Assembly (NCBI GenBank): GCA_963697355.1
Contig: CAVONV010000004.1
Span: 62,001-126,000, forward strand
DNA: 64,000 nt
Direction: 5' to 3'
Origin: CAVONV01 sp963697355
GTDB lineage: Bacteria; Acidobacteriota; Vicinamibacteria; Marinacidobacterales; DATDRI01
The position numbers and the translations under genes were made by a program. Numbering within the stretch: position 1 is the stretch's first letter; the number at the start of each line of letters is the position of its first letter. The notes under the pieces are model-generated. The model did no database searches and was not told where the DNA came from. It saw only the letters and a program-made list of their open reading frames with translations. Positions 26,703-36,288 of the stretch are shown here, in pieces.

Positions 26703-28964
26703 GTGAATCGTCCACGTGGATGGTGCTGGCTCCTCGTTGCAGCGGTGCTGACAGCCTGCGGGCCCCGTGCATCGGAGGATGTTTCCACCGGCTTCGTGGA
26801 GCACACGCCCGTCGCGCGGAAACGGTGGCGAGGGATACTCTTCGAGTTTGGCTCACCTTCCGCTCGACCTTATCTGGATGAGGGATGGTCTTACGGAGAG
26901 ACCTCTCCCGATGGGAATGCCTTCCGGTGGGCTCTCGGAAATAAAGCCTCTTTTCGATTCATCGGCAGCAAATCGCAAGGAAGGGTCGCATGGGTCGAGT
27001 GCGAGCCTTTTACCTTCCCCGGTTCTCCAACGCAGAGCTTGACGTTTGTCGTTAACGGCGATGTACTTCCGCCCCTTCAGCTTCGAGAGGGCCGACACCG
27101 GTATCCCCTCGAGATTCCAGCCCTACAGGATGGCATCAACGGGGTCGAGATTCAGTTCGCCTATGCGGGTAATCCGGAGGGTCGTGGCGACCGAAGGCCT
27201 CTAGCGGCGGCTTTCTACCGCTTCGACCTACCACCGGAGGACAAACCGCTCGTTGCGGGGCAGCCCGGACCTTTTTCTCTCGTAAAGCCGGAGGACGGCT
27301 CGCCGGGCGTTTACTTGCCTGAGGGGGGGACACTTTGTTTCTACCTGAAGGTACCCCAAAGGGCTCGGTTGTCAGTGACCGTGGGTGCCCCGAGGCCGAT
27401 TTCTCTTGCAACTCCTGCCGGTTCGGTACTCGAGGTCGTCGTACGCGGTGAGGATGGGAGTGTCTTGGACGCAGGGGTCCGCTTCTCGGAGTCAGGGGGT
27501 GAGGTTGTTCGTATCGAACAATCTCTCGCAGAAATGGAAGGTCTGCGCGCTGAGGTATCGTTCCGGGCAGAAGGACACGACATCTTCTTTGTACCCCATC
27601 TCTACGTCCCTAAAGAGGATGCCTCCCCGCCGACTCCTTTACCGAGGCAGGCTCGAGGCGATCTCAACCTGCTCATGATCGTACTCGACGGTGCCACGGC
27701 TCGTCGGATGGGACCCTATGGATATGTGAAACCCACTACCCCCGCCATCGACCGCTTGGCCAGCGAGAGCGTTGTTTTGGACGGAGTTTTCACGCAGGCC
27801 GTGTACACGATTGCATCGATAGGCTCCTTGCTGACGGGCCAGTATCCTGAGAGACATCAGAACGTCACGTTTGCCGACCGGCTTCCTGAAAACGCCGTCA
27901 CGTTTCCGGGTGTGTTGAGCGAGTCGGGAATCAAGACCGCCGGATTCTCAGGCAATGCGGTGGTGACGTCGGCGTTCGGCCTTGACCGGGGTTACGAAGA
28001 GTTCTTTGATGTACGTCGGATGAAAGGCTATACCGGGCACGGTGACTCTGTCCTTCGGGAGCTTCTCGCGTGGCTGGGAAAGAACCAAGAGCAACGATTC
28101 TTCGCCTACGTTCATTTCCGGGAGCCCCACTTTCCATACAACCCGCCGGCTCCCTTCAATACTCAATTCGGAGCCGCTACACCCTTTCCAGAAGGCATCT
28201 CCGACTGGACAATCGTTGAGGCATACAATCAAGCTGCCGGTCGCGGACAGAGTGTCCCCCGAGAGGTTTATGAACGAGTAAGGGCTCTCTATGACGGCAA
28301 CATGGCCTATGTCGACAATCTCGTTGCCGAGATATTGAAATATCTAGAAGAAAACAACCTTCAACAGAAGACCATCATCATCCTCACGGCAGATCACGGA
28401 GAGGCCCTATTTGAGCACGGCTATATAGGCCACAACACACAACTCTACGAAGAGAGTATCCGGATCCCTCTCATGGTGCGAGGGCCCGATTGGTCCCCTC
28501 GGCGGAGCTCTCAGGTCGTGGAGCTCCTCGATTTGACACCAACGGTTCTGGACCTCTTCGGACTCGGAGATCATCCCGCCCGCCAGGCGATGGAGGGTCG
28601 CAGCCTCATCCCGCTCCTCGATGGAGAAACCCTCGAGCCGCGCTTGGCCTTTTCCCGGACGGTGTGGAACAAGCCTAGATACAGTGTGCGCGGACCGAGA
28701 CACAAGCTCATTTGGGACAGCCGTATCGATAGGTCGGAGCTCTATGATCTTGATGTCGACCCAGAGGAGAAAGTGAATCTCGTTGACGATAAAACCTTGT
28801 TATATGGCTACTTGCAGCAACAACTCTTGCAGTGGATTCGAGAGCAAGAGCGTCTTCGGGTCGGGTCTCCGACACCCGAAGCTTCAGAGATTCCAGAAGA
28901 TCTCCGTCGGCAACTCGAATCCCTGGGCTATCTTCGGTACGTGGACCAGGACAAGAAGAAATGA
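26703..28964 (+). CDS. Sulfatase-superfamily lipoprotein without the formylglycine motif
   Basis: The product has 753 residues, GTG start. The lipobox VLTAC puts Cys19 as the lipidated residue. A beta-rich N-terminal domain of about 300 residues precedes a sulfatase fold: LNLLMIVLDGATARRMGPYG, YTIASIGSLLTGQYPERHQN, VHFREPHFPYNPP, IIILTADHGEALFEHGYIGH. The metal-binding Asp and DHGE residues are present. The nucleophile segment is YTIASIGSLLTG rather than CxPSR, so no formylglycine is possible. A Thr nucleophile, as in phosphoethanolamine or phosphoglycerol transferases, is likely. Its stop overlaps the tatD start. Confidence 0.85.
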   Translation: MNRPRGWCWLLVAAVLTACGPRASEDVSTGFVEHTPVARKRWRGILFEFGSPSARPYLDEGWSYGETSPDGNAFRWALGNKASFRFIGSKSQGRVAWVECEPFTFPGSPTQSLTFVVNGDVLPPLQLREGRHRYPLEIPALQDGINGVEIQFAYAGNPEGRGDRRPLAAAFYRFDLPPEDKPLVAGQPGPFSLVKPEDGSPGVYLPEGGTLCFYLKVPQRARLSVTVGAPRPISLATPAGSVLEVVVRGEDGSVLDAGVRFSESGGEVVRIEQSLAEMEGLRAEVSFRAEGHDIFFVPHLYVPKEDASPPTPLPRQARGDLNLLMIVLDGATARRMGPYGYVKPTTPAIDRLASESVVLDGVFTQAVYTIASIGSLLTGQYPERHQNVTFADRLPENAVTFPGVLSESGIKTAGFSGNAVVTSAFGLDRGYEEFFDVRRMKGYTGHGDSVLRELLAWLGKNQEQRFFAYVHFREPHFPYNPPAPFNTQFGAATPFPEGISDWTIVEAYNQAAGRGQSVPREVYERVRALYDGNMAYVDNLVAEILKYLEENNLQQKTIIILTADHGEALFEHGYIGHNTQLYEESIRIPLMVRGPDWSPRRSSQVVELLDLTPTVLDLFGLGDHPARQAMEGRSLIPLLDGETLEPRLAFSRTVWNKPRYSVRGPRHKLIWDSRIDRSELYDLDVDPEEKVNLVDDKTLLYGYLQQQLLQWIREQERLRVGSPTPEASEIPEDLRRQLESLGYLRYVDQDKKK

Positions 28965-29728
28965 TCGACTCCCACGCCCACCTGGATATGGAGGCCTTTG
29001 ATCTCGATCGAGAGGAGGTGTTGAACCAGGCAGAAGCTGCCGGGGTGCGGAAAATACTCTCTCTCGCTCTAATCGATGAAAAGGCGTCTTACGAAAAGGC
29101 TTTCGAGATCGTAGAGGGAAGAGAGATGCTTTGGACGGCAGTCGGTTGCACCCCGCACGACGCCAAAGAATTTGGTGTCGACGGGGAAAGAATACTGGAG
29201 GAGCTAGCCGGGCGTCCAAAGGTGCTGGCGATTGGGGAGGTGGGATTGGACTATCACTACAACTTGTCGCCACGAGAGACCCAAAAAGACGTTTTTCGAC
29301 GGCAGATTAGAGTAGCTCGCAAGCTGAGTCTGCCCCTCATTATCCACCACCGTGAGGCTGAGCAGGATCTCATCACTATCCTAGATGAGGAAGGAGCCTC
29401 AGAGGCAGGATGTGTGTTCCATTCCTATACGGCCGGGCCGGAGCTGGCGCAAGCTGGATTGGATCGGGGTTTCACCATCTCGTTTTCGGGCATTTTGACG
29501 TTCAAGAACGCCAAATCGCTGCGGGACGTGGCTGCAACCGTTCCCCTGGATAGGGTGTTGGTCGAGACCGACTGCCCATATCTTGCTCCCGTTCCCCATC
29601 GGGGAAAGCGTTGTGAACCGGCGTTTGTCGTCGAGACGGCGAAAGTGCTGGCAGAGGTTTTGGGGATGTCGGCTCGAGAGGTTGAGCGGGCCACGGACGA
29701 GAATTTCCACCGTCTGTTCAGGATTTAG
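28961..29728 (+). CDS. tatD: TatD-family metal-dependent DNase
   Basis: The product has 255 residues; the ATG at 28961 overlaps the sulfatase stop (ATGA). The metal ligands are H5 and H7 in DSHAHLD, the Glu in LAIGEVGLDYH, IIHHREAEQDL, CVFHSYTA, and the Asp in VETDCPYLAPVPHRGKRCEP. All are intact. It is a 3'-5' exonuclease or DNA-repair hydrolase of the TIM-barrel amidohydrolase group. Confidence 0.92.
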   Translation: MIDSHAHLDMEAFDLDREEVLNQAEAAGVRKILSLALIDEKASYEKAFEIVEGREMLWTAVGCTPHDAKEFGVDGERILEELAGRPKVLAIGEVGLDYHYNLSPRETQKDVFRRQIRVARKLSLPLIIHHREAEQDLITILDEEGASEAGCVFHSYTAGPELAQAGLDRGFTISFSGILTFKNAKSLRDVAATVPLDRVLVETDCPYLAPVPHRGKRCEPAFVVETAKVLAEVLGMSAREVERATDENFHRLFRI

Positions 29729-29787
29729 GTGGTTCCTGGCGAGCGGCCCGTTGCTTCACCTGTTGATTTTCGTGATAATGTGAAGCC

Positions 29788-30282
29788 ATGGGAGCAGCAG
29801 AGAGCTCATTCGACATAGTCTCCAAAGTGGATATGCAGGAGGTCCGGAACGCCGTTCAGCAGGCTGTGAAGGAGATTCACACGCGCTTCGACTTCAAGGG
29901 CAGCAAGACGCAAATCGAGCTGGTTGACGAAGAGCTGGTGATTACTTCCACGGAGGATATCAAGCTCAAGAATGGGTTTGACGTGCTGCAGACTAAGCTC
30001 CATAAGCGTGGGATTCCTCTGAAGGCTCTCCAGCCTGGCAAGATCGAGGAAGCGCTTGGAGGAACCGTCCGGCAGAAGATACAGTTTCAAAGCGGTATTC
30101 CCATTGAGAAGGCACGTGAAATCGTCAAGATGGTAAAGGGCACCAAGCTGAAGGTCCAAGCATCGATTCAGGGAGACCAGGTCAGGATCAGCGGCAAAAA
30201 AAAGAATGACCTGCAGGAAATCATCAACCTGCTAAAAGAAACGGATCTGGGCATTCACATGCAATTCGTCAACTACCGCTAG
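29788..30282 (+). CDS. yajQ: YajQ-family nucleotide-binding protein
   Basis: The product has 164 residues, matching family length. Signatures are SSFDIVSKVDMQEVRNAVQQ, TRFDFKGSKTQIEL, FQSGIPIEKAREIVKMVKGT and GDQVRISGKKKNDLQEIINL. YajQ proteins carry two ferredoxin-like domains and some bind cyclic di-GMP. It lies 24 bases upstream of the polyprenyl synthase gene, in the same operon. Confidence 0.93.
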   Translation: MGAAESSFDIVSKVDMQEVRNAVQQAVKEIHTRFDFKGSKTQIELVDEELVITSTEDIKLKNGFDVLQTKLHKRGIPLKALQPGKIEEALGGTVRQKIQFQSGIPIEKAREIVKMVKGTKLKVQASIQGDQVRISGKKKNDLQEIINLLKETDLGIHMQFVNYR

Positions 30283-30306
30283 ACCATAGGAAGAAGAATC
30301 TCCAAC

Positions 30307-31317
30307 ATGCAGGTTCCCAACACAAGCCAGCCTACCGGAACAACCGATCGCCTCCAGGACATCCTTGTCGAGGTGCAAGAGGATATCGCAGAAATCGACC
30401 GCCTGATTCGGGAGCAAGTCATCAGCGATGTCGAGGTCGTGGAGACCAGCAGCCATTACATTCATGGGAGCGGCGGCAAGCGGGTCCGACCGGCTTTGCT
30501 CGTTCTGGCTGCGAAACTTTGTGGGTATGACGGTTCGCTTGCTCGGCAATATGCGGCCGTCATGGAGATGGTCCATACCGCGACATTGGTTCATGACGAC
30601 ATCGTGGACGAAGCTACGCTTCGGCGAGGCCAAACCTCAGTCAATTCGTTGCTTGGAAACGATGTTACCGTTCTTCTAGGCGACTACCTCTACATCCGTT
30701 CCATGGACCTAGCTATCGAGCTGGGCAGCTTGGAGATCCTCAAAGTCATTTGCGACGCGACCCTCCGAATGATTGAAGGCATGATGCTCGAGATGACGCG
30801 TGGTGGAACCGTGGACCTGTGCGAGGACGAGCATTTGGACATTCTAGAACGCAAAACGGCTTATCTTTTTGCTGGATGTGCGAAGATCGGGGCTGTCGTC
30901 GCCGGAGCGGACGAAGAACGGCGCCGAATCCTCTGGGACTACGGGCTGAATCTCGGTATGGCCTTCCAAATAGTGGATGACTTGTTGGATTTCACAGCTA
31001 GTGAAGACGTTCTGGGAAAACCGGTACTGCAGGACCTCAAAGAAGGCCACGTAACCTTACCGATCATCTACGCCCTTCGGGCGGAACCCCATGCGACCGC
31101 AACCGTCGAGGCGGTCATTCAAAGAAGGGTCATCGATGACGTGAATCGTAAGGAAATTCTCGACCTCGTTCGTCGTCACCGAGCTCTCGATGCTGCGAAA
31201 GACGTCGCGGCGCGCTATTCGCGTCAGGCAAGTCAGGCCCTCGAGCCTCTGCCCGACTCTACATACAAAGAATCACTTCTAGCCCTCGCTGATTTTGTTA
31301 TTGACCGCAACAAATAG
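30307..31317 (+). CDS. ispB: Trans-polyprenyl diphosphate synthase (octaprenyl/heptaprenyl type)
   Basis: The product has 336 residues. The first Asp-rich motif is DDIVDE at 97-102 and the second is DDLLD near 224-228, with GGKRVRPALLVLAA upstream and RGGTVDLCEDEHL between. These bind the Mg-diphosphates of the allylic primer and IPP. It makes the side chain of respiratory quinones. Chain length cannot be read from the motifs with confidence. Followed by array (g). Confidence 0.88.
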   Translation: MQVPNTSQPTGTTDRLQDILVEVQEDIAEIDRLIREQVISDVEVVETSSHYIHGSGGKRVRPALLVLAAKLCGYDGSLARQYAAVMEMVHTATLVHDDIVDEATLRRGQTSVNSLLGNDVTVLLGDYLYIRSMDLAIELGSLEILKVICDATLRMIEGMMLEMTRGGTVDLCEDEHLDILERKTAYLFAGCAKIGAVVAGADEERRRILWDYGLNLGMAFQIVDDLLDFTASEDVLGKPVLQDLKEGHVTLPIIYALRAEPHATATVEAVIQRRVIDDVNRKEILDLVRRHRALDAAKDVAARYSRQASQALEPLPDSTYKESLLALADFVIDRNK

Positions 31318-31321
31318 GAAC

Positions 31322-31347
31322 CCAAGAACTCGAGAACCCAGGGAATC
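31322..31347. repeat. 8-bp periodic intergenic array (g)
   Basis: CCAAGAAC-TCGAGAAC-CCAGGGAA, five bases after the polyprenyl synthase stop, in the CAAGAAC orientation. Confidence 0.75.
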
Positions 31348-31377
31348 AGCATTTGAAGAAATCTGTTGCCAACCGCT

Positions 31378-32742
31378 ATGAAACCTAGAATTTTGGTGGT
31401 GGACGATGAGGACTCCATTCGCAAGACGATGCGGATGACTCTGGAGTACGAGGGGTATGAAGTTACGGAGGCTGCGTCTGGCGCCGAGGCGATAAAAGCG
31501 GTTGAGAACGAGCTCCCCGATTTGGTCTTTCTGGACGTAAAAATGCCGGGAATGGACGGGCTAGAGGTGCTCGATCGGCTGAAGCAAGACTCGCCCGCTA
31601 CCCAAGTCGTCATCATCAGCGGCCACGGCAACGTGCAAACTGCCGTTCAAGCCACGAAGCTGGGCGCATTCGATTTCATCGAAAAACCTCTAGAGACGGA
31701 ACGGGTCCTTCTAGCGGTGAGGAATGCTGTTGAGCGGAAAGAGCTCGAAGAAGAAGTGGGGCGCTTGCGGCTGCGCTTCGAGCGACACTATCAAATGGTC
31801 GGGCAGAGCCCGGCCATTGAGAATGTTCGAGTAGCCATTCGACGTTCCGCGCCGACAAATGCCACCGTCCTCATCACGGGGGAGTCGGGCACGGGCAAAG
31901 AGCTCATTGCCCGCGCCATCCATGCGAACAGTCACCGTGCACGGTTTCCCTTCGTACAGGTCAACTGCGCGGCCATTCCAGAGGATCTCATCGAAAGCGA
32001 GCTATTTGGACATGAAAAGGGCTCGTTTACCGGTGCGACCTCGAAACAGATTGGGAAATTCGAGCAGGCGCACCGTGGCACTATTTTTCTCGATGAGGTT
32101 GCCGACATGAGTGCTCGCACACAAGCAAAAGTGCTGCGTGTACTCCAAGAAGGCGAGGTTGAGCGGGTCGGTTCGGCTCAGACGATCAAGGTGGATGTGA
32201 GGTGTATCGCAGCAACGAACAAGGATCTGGAGGAAGAAATTGCGGAGGGGCGTTTTCGAGAAGATCTCTATTTCCGGTTGTCGGTCATCCCTATTGTCTC
32301 TCCGCCCCTCAGGGAGCGTACCGAGGACATCCCCTCTCTACTCGACCATTTCTTGGAGATTTTGGCTGCGGAGGATAATCTCAAGAAGAAGCATATTTCG
32401 CCAGAGGCCTTGGACCGTTTGACGAGACATCACTGGAAAGGGAATATCCGAGAGCTTAGAAACACCATCGAGCGGCTGGTGATCATGTCACCTTCAGACT
32501 TCATCAGAATCGATGATCTCCCCGATGCCATCCGGAATTCCAACGATGCCTTCGTACCAGGTAGTCAACAGGTCAACACACTCAAGGAGTTCAAAGAAGT
32601 CAGTGAGAGGTCATTCCTCGTGACCAAGTTGCGCGAGAACCACTGGAACATATCGCAGACCGCACAGGTCATCGGCACTCCAAGAAGTAATCTCTACAAG
32701 AAGTTGGAACAGTACAAAATCACTCAAGAAACTGACGGCTAG
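31378..32742 (+). CDS. Sigma-54-dependent response regulator, NtrX-like, orphan
   Basis: The product has 454 residues from ATG 31378. The receiver has the phospho-acceptor Asp in LVFLDVKMPGMDGLEVL. The AAA+ domain has GESGTGKELIARAIH and GSFTGATSKQ (GAFTGA with Ser for Ala, as in NtrX-type activators). The Fis-like helix-turn-helix is NWNISQ-type (ENHWNISQTAQVIGTPRSNL). No histidine kinase gene is adjacent. It follows ispB and array (g) and precedes RNase P RNA. Confidence 0.9.
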   Translation: MKPRILVVDDEDSIRKTMRMTLEYEGYEVTEAASGAEAIKAVENELPDLVFLDVKMPGMDGLEVLDRLKQDSPATQVVIISGHGNVQTAVQATKLGAFDFIEKPLETERVLLAVRNAVERKELEEEVGRLRLRFERHYQMVGQSPAIENVRVAIRRSAPTNATVLITGESGTGKELIARAIHANSHRARFPFVQVNCAAIPEDLIESELFGHEKGSFTGATSKQIGKFEQAHRGTIFLDEVADMSARTQAKVLRVLQEGEVERVGSAQTIKVDVRCIAATNKDLEEEIAEGRFREDLYFRLSVIPIVSPPLRERTEDIPSLLDHFLEILAAEDNLKKKHISPEALDRLTRHHWKGNIRELRNTIERLVIMSPSDFIRIDDLPDAIRNSNDAFVPGSQQVNTLKEFKEVSERSFLVTKLRENHWNISQTAQVIGTPRSNLYKKLEQYKITQETDG

Positions 32743-32756
32743 CGAATTAAGTCACA

Positions 32757-32783
32757 ACTCAGGAAGTCAGGAAATCGAGAATC
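32757..32783. repeat. 8-bp periodic intergenic array (h)
   Basis: ACTCAGGA-AGTCAGGA-AATCGAGA after the orphan regulator stop; same phase and orientation as the others but more diverged. Confidence 0.65.
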
Positions 32784-32890
32784 TTCACTGGTCTCCCGCC
32801 TTCCTTGAATTCCTCCCTGTTTTACATCGAATCCTCCCTCCTACTTTCTCCTTTCTGCTTTCGCGTGGCTCCGTTCTATAATGATCCTGC

Positions 32891-33265
32891 CTGTTCGAGT
32901 TGGCCAGGTGATCGCCGATCTCCAAAAGGGGTCGGAGGAAAGTCCGAACTCCAAAGGGCAGTGCGCTGGGTAACGCCCAGTCCGGGCGACCGGAAGGAAA
33001 GTGCCACAGAAAATACACCGCCCTGCAAGGGGTAAGGGTGAAAAGGTGCGGTAAGAGCGCACCGCTCGGGTGGTGACATCCGAGGCAGGGTAAACCCCGC
33101 ATGGAGCAAGACCAAATAGGGAAGCGCCTGAGGGCGGCCCGTCCGAAGCTTCCGGGTAGGTCGCTCGACCCGACGAGTAATCGTCGCGGCTAGATAAATG
33201 ATCATCGCCTTCTCGGGGGTGACCGTGAGAAGGAACAGAATTCGGCTTATTGCCAACTCGAACAG
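32891..33265 (+). ncRNA. rnpB: RNase P RNA, bacterial class A
   Basis: The ends form a perfect 14-bp P1 helix: CTGTTCGAGTTGGC (32891-32904) pairs with GCCAACTCGAACAG (33252-33265). Universal core elements occur in order: GAGGAAAGTCCG, ACAGAAAATACACCGCC, GGTAAGGGTGAAAAGGTG, GGTAAACCCCGC, AGATAAATGATCATC and ACAGAATTCGGCTTAT. At 375 nt the length is right for type A. It matures the 5' ends of pre-tRNAs with the RnpA protein. Confidence 0.97.
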
Positions 33266-33390
33266 GTACACCTCTTTGCGGAAAGCCGCGAATAATCGCG
33301 AATAGGATAGGGAATCCAAGGAATCAGGAACTTGTGTGTTCTGGTGGGCCCAGTCTGTGGATCTGCCGTTGCCCTCGCCGGACTGACTGC

Positions 33391-33493
33391 TGGCCCGCCT
33401 ACGCCGTTGGCTGTCTTCTCAATCGAACGGCTATGGAGAGGCCTCGCCGTGGCTCCGCTTTGTTAAGACGTGCGGAGCGAAGGCGGGCTGCTC
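33391..33493. repeat. REP-like GC-rich inverted repeat element
   Basis: GCCCGCCTACGCCG near 33394 faces GCGGAGCGAAGGCGGGC near 33475, giving an imperfect long stem. The tail CTGCTCGACTGCCCAGTGAAGA recurs in variant form at 49178-49200 (CCGCTCGACTGCTCAGTGAGAA), and a related element is at 56885-56915. It appears to be a dispersed extragenic element rather than a gene. Confidence 0.5.
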
Positions 33494-33538
33494 GACTGCC
33501 CAGTGAAGACGTACAATCACAGGGAAGCTTGTTGAGAA

Positions 33539-35122
33539 CTACTCTTTCTTCTTGCCAAAGATGTTTTTGATGCCTCGTGAGGTGCCGCGTCTCTTCCCTT
33601 TGATCTTTTCTTGGGCCGTTTCGTTGACCGGATCGAGCTCGAGAGCCTTTTGATACATTTTCTGGGAGCGGGTCTCCATTCCGGATTTTTGATATATCTC
33701 GCCCAAGGACACGTAGGCTTCCACATCGAACTGGTCAAACTCGAGAACGGTCAATAGATGTTCTTCCGCTTCCTTCAACCAGTGTGGATTCTTGGCGAGA
33801 GCGGCAGCTAGCAGCTTGTGATAACTTGCTTTTTCAGGGCAAACGCGGACCGCTTCCTTGAGGCATTGAATGGCGTCGAAGTAGCTCATTTCTTCGAAAT
33901 ACCGTTTGCCGAGTTGGAACTGCTTCGCGGCATATATGTCCATTGGGGTGGGATCGGAAGACTCTGCTGGATGAGTTGGCGGCTTCCGAGGCTCAGTGCT
34001 CGGAGTTGTCTCTCCGCGCGGCGCTTCGGTCCTGAGCGTTGCGTCGTAGCGACGACGTTCCAATGGTTGAGAGAGTTTCTTGTAGGCGTTGGTGATCTTG
34101 ACGAAGAGCTCCTCGAGTAGCCCGTGGACATCCTGCAAATAGGGGCTGTGATGTCGATCGGGGTGATACCTCTTGGCCATCGCATAGTAGGCTTTCTTGA
34201 TCTCTGCGTCATTGGCCGTGCCGGTGATACCAAGCAGATCGTAGTAGTTTGCGGTGTGCAATGAAGCGTGTTTGGCCGCGATGTCGTCACGAATGGCCTG
34301 TTCTTCGGGTGTCGGCCCTTCTTCTTCCTTCGTCCTTTCCGGCTCTCTCTCGAGGGGTGTTGCCTCAGGCTTGGGGATCTCCACGGGTTCGTGCGGAATG
34401 CTCGGTAATGGAAGCGGTGATGCCCCTCCTTCGAGATCGAGAACGCCGGCGGAAACCAAGCCGTAGACGCAACGAAGGGTCTCCTCTTCACCCAAGGGGG
34501 AGATAGCAGCGATGTCGGTGACTGTAGATATGCCGTCCACTCGGGAGAGAACGAAACCTTCTTGCGGCGTAAGACTGATTTTTTGGTACAAAAGTAGCGG
34601 GTTGTCCGAGTGTCGGAGGACTCGATGCGGGTCCCCTAGGGCGCGGCTTATGGCCGCAACATCATTCATGCGTCGCGTTCCTTCGAGGATAATGTCGGCT
34701 GTGGAGAGGTTGAGGACGATGTCTTCCTCGACGGGATCCTCGTGCAGCTCGAAGCGATACTCGCCTTCCTCCCATTCGAATAGCGAATAAATGATGGTTT
34801 CGATCTGCTGGACGACCATGCTCTGCATCTCGTCGGCTTTCATGTACCCCATCTCGACGATGGTTTTGCCGAACCGATTTCTAGTATCTTTCACGACCTC
34901 GGAGGCCAATTCGAAAGCTCTTCGGTCGATTTTGTCGCTCCGGATGAGGAACTCTCCCAGTCGGTCGTCGTTGACGTCCGAGTTGGCGAAGATCATGGAT
35001 CCCTTTTTGAAGTAAATCCTTTTCCGGACGGCACCCTGCGTCAAATGGAGTATTCCGCTGTCGCGATTGACATAGAGATTCCGGATGACGTCGGCGAGGG
35101 TTTCTTGGCTGAGGTTTCCCAC
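33539..35122 (-). CDS. DUF4388-DnaJ-TPR multidomain protein
   Basis: The product has 527 residues, GTG start. The N-terminal DUF4388/PATAN-like domain (LADVIRNLYVNRDSGILHLT, GAVRKRIYFKKGSMIFANSD) is followed by a helical adaptor. A J-domain at about 290-360 has YYDLLGITGTANDAEIKKAY and the catalytic HPD in MAKRYHPDRHH. A Pro/Thr-rich linker leads to C-terminal TPRs (YFDAIQCLKEAVRVCPEKAS, EAYVSLGEIYQKSGMETRSQ). DUF4388 is linked to gliding, chemosensory and signalling proteins in delta-like bacteria. The HPD suggests it recruits DnaK. Partner unknown. Confidence 0.85.
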   Translation of the reverse strand: MGNLSQETLADVIRNLYVNRDSGILHLTQGAVRKRIYFKKGSMIFANSDVNDDRLGEFLIRSDKIDRRAFELASEVVKDTRNRFGKTIVEMGYMKADEMQSMVVQQIETIIYSLFEWEEGEYRFELHEDPVEEDIVLNLSTADIILEGTRRMNDVAAISRALGDPHRVLRHSDNPLLLYQKISLTPQEGFVLSRVDGISTVTDIAAISPLGEEETLRCVYGLVSAGVLDLEGGASPLPLPSIPHEPVEIPKPEATPLEREPERTKEEEGPTPEEQAIRDDIAAKHASLHTANYYDLLGITGTANDAEIKKAYYAMAKRYHPDRHHSPYLQDVHGLLEELFVKITNAYKKLSQPLERRRYDATLRTEAPRGETTPSTEPRKPPTHPAESSDPTPMDIYAAKQFQLGKRYFEEMSYFDAIQCLKEAVRVCPEKASYHKLLAAALAKNPHWLKEAEEHLLTVLEFDQFDVEAYVSLGEIYQKSGMETRSQKMYQKALELDPVNETAQEKIKGKRRGTSRGIKNIFGKKKE

Positions 35123-35319
35123 GAGAACTCCGGTCCGGAATGCAAGCTCAATTCTGCAGGTATCTTAACCTTGTTCCGAAAGTAATATCAACCGTTCTCG
35201 AACTAACTAGCGTGACGGCTCCCGCTGCCCTAGTCATCATAGCGAGTTGACGGACCGGATCGACATTATCTACACTTGACAATGAGGTAATCGAAACGAC
35301 TCAATCCTAGGAGAACAAG

Positions 35320-36267
35320 GTGGCTCTTTATCTCGTAACCGGTGGGGCTGGTTTCATCGGCTCCAATCTCGTTCGCCATGTGCTGGCTCGCGGAGACAAC
35401 GTACGCGTGCTCGACAATTTTTCGACTGGAAAAAGGGAGAATTTGGAGGAAGTCGAAAGCCGGATCGAGCTCGTGGAGGGTGACCTATGCGATGCCGAAA
35501 AAGTAAAGCAGGCCGTCGACAGTGTCGATTACATCCTGCACCAGGCGGCACTACCGTCGGTGCCTCGATCGGTCGATCTGCCGCTGGAGTCACATGCCTC
35601 GAATACGACCGGTACATTGATGCTGCTCCAAGCAGCTCGTGACGCCAAAGTACGCCGCCTCGTGTATGCTTCTTCCTCGTCGGCCTACGGTGCCAATGAG
35701 ACCTTGCCTAAGCAGGAGTCCATGAAGACCGAGCCCATGTCTCCCTACGCGGTCGCCAAGCTTGCTTCAGAGCACTACTGTTTGATCTTTCACAAACTCT
35801 ATGGACTGGAGACCGTGGCGCTTCGGTATTTCAACATCTTCGGCCCCCGCCAAGATCCCAACTCTCCCTATTCCGGTGTGATCAGTCAGTTCATCGATGC
35901 CCTTGCATCCAACAAAACACCGGTGATTTTCGGCGACGGAGGTCAGACCCGGGACTTCACCTATATCGACAATGTGGCGCAAGCGAATCTCGCGGCTTGC
36001 CATTCTGAAAAAGGTGTAGGGAACGTTTTCAACATTGGCTGCGGGCAGCGTTTCTCCATCAATCAACTCTGGGAGTCAATGGCCGCTCAGGCCGGGGTAG
36101 ATACAGTCGCCGAACATCGAGACTCACGGCCGGGCGACGTTCGCCACTCTCTAGCCGACATTACGCGGGCGAAAGAGGACCTAGGTTACGTTCCTCGTGT
36201 CGACTTCGCTCAGGGCTTGAAACAGACATTGCAGTTCTATGGCGTTCTGAGAGAAGGCAAGTCCTAG
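35320..36267 (+). CDS. NAD-dependent sugar-nucleotide epimerase (UDP-GlcNAc/UDP-Glc 4-epimerase-like)
   Basis: The product has 315 residues; the GTG start follows AGGAGAACAAG. Extended SDR signatures are TGGAGFIGSNLVRHVL at the N-terminus, SSSSAYGANETLP, the catalytic YAVAKLASEHYC (YxxxK), RYFNIFGPRQDPNSPYSGVI and GDGGQTRDFTYIDNV. Best fit is a WbpP/GalE-like 4-epimerase feeding surface polysaccharide synthesis. The M23 peptidase gene follows after 21 bases. Confidence 0.9.
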   Translation: MALYLVTGGAGFIGSNLVRHVLARGDNVRVLDNFSTGKRENLEEVESRIELVEGDLCDAEKVKQAVDSVDYILHQAALPSVPRSVDLPLESHASNTTGTLMLLQAARDAKVRRLVYASSSSAYGANETLPKQESMKTEPMSPYAVAKLASEHYCLIFHKLYGLETVALRYFNIFGPRQDPNSPYSGVISQFIDALASNKTPVIFGDGGQTRDFTYIDNVAQANLAACHSEKGVGNVFNIGCGQRFSINQLWESMAAQAGVDTVAEHRDSRPGDVRHSLADITRAKEDLGYVPRVDFAQGLKQTLQFYGVLREGKS

Positions 36268-36288
36268 TGTGCCGATAGGTGACCAAGG

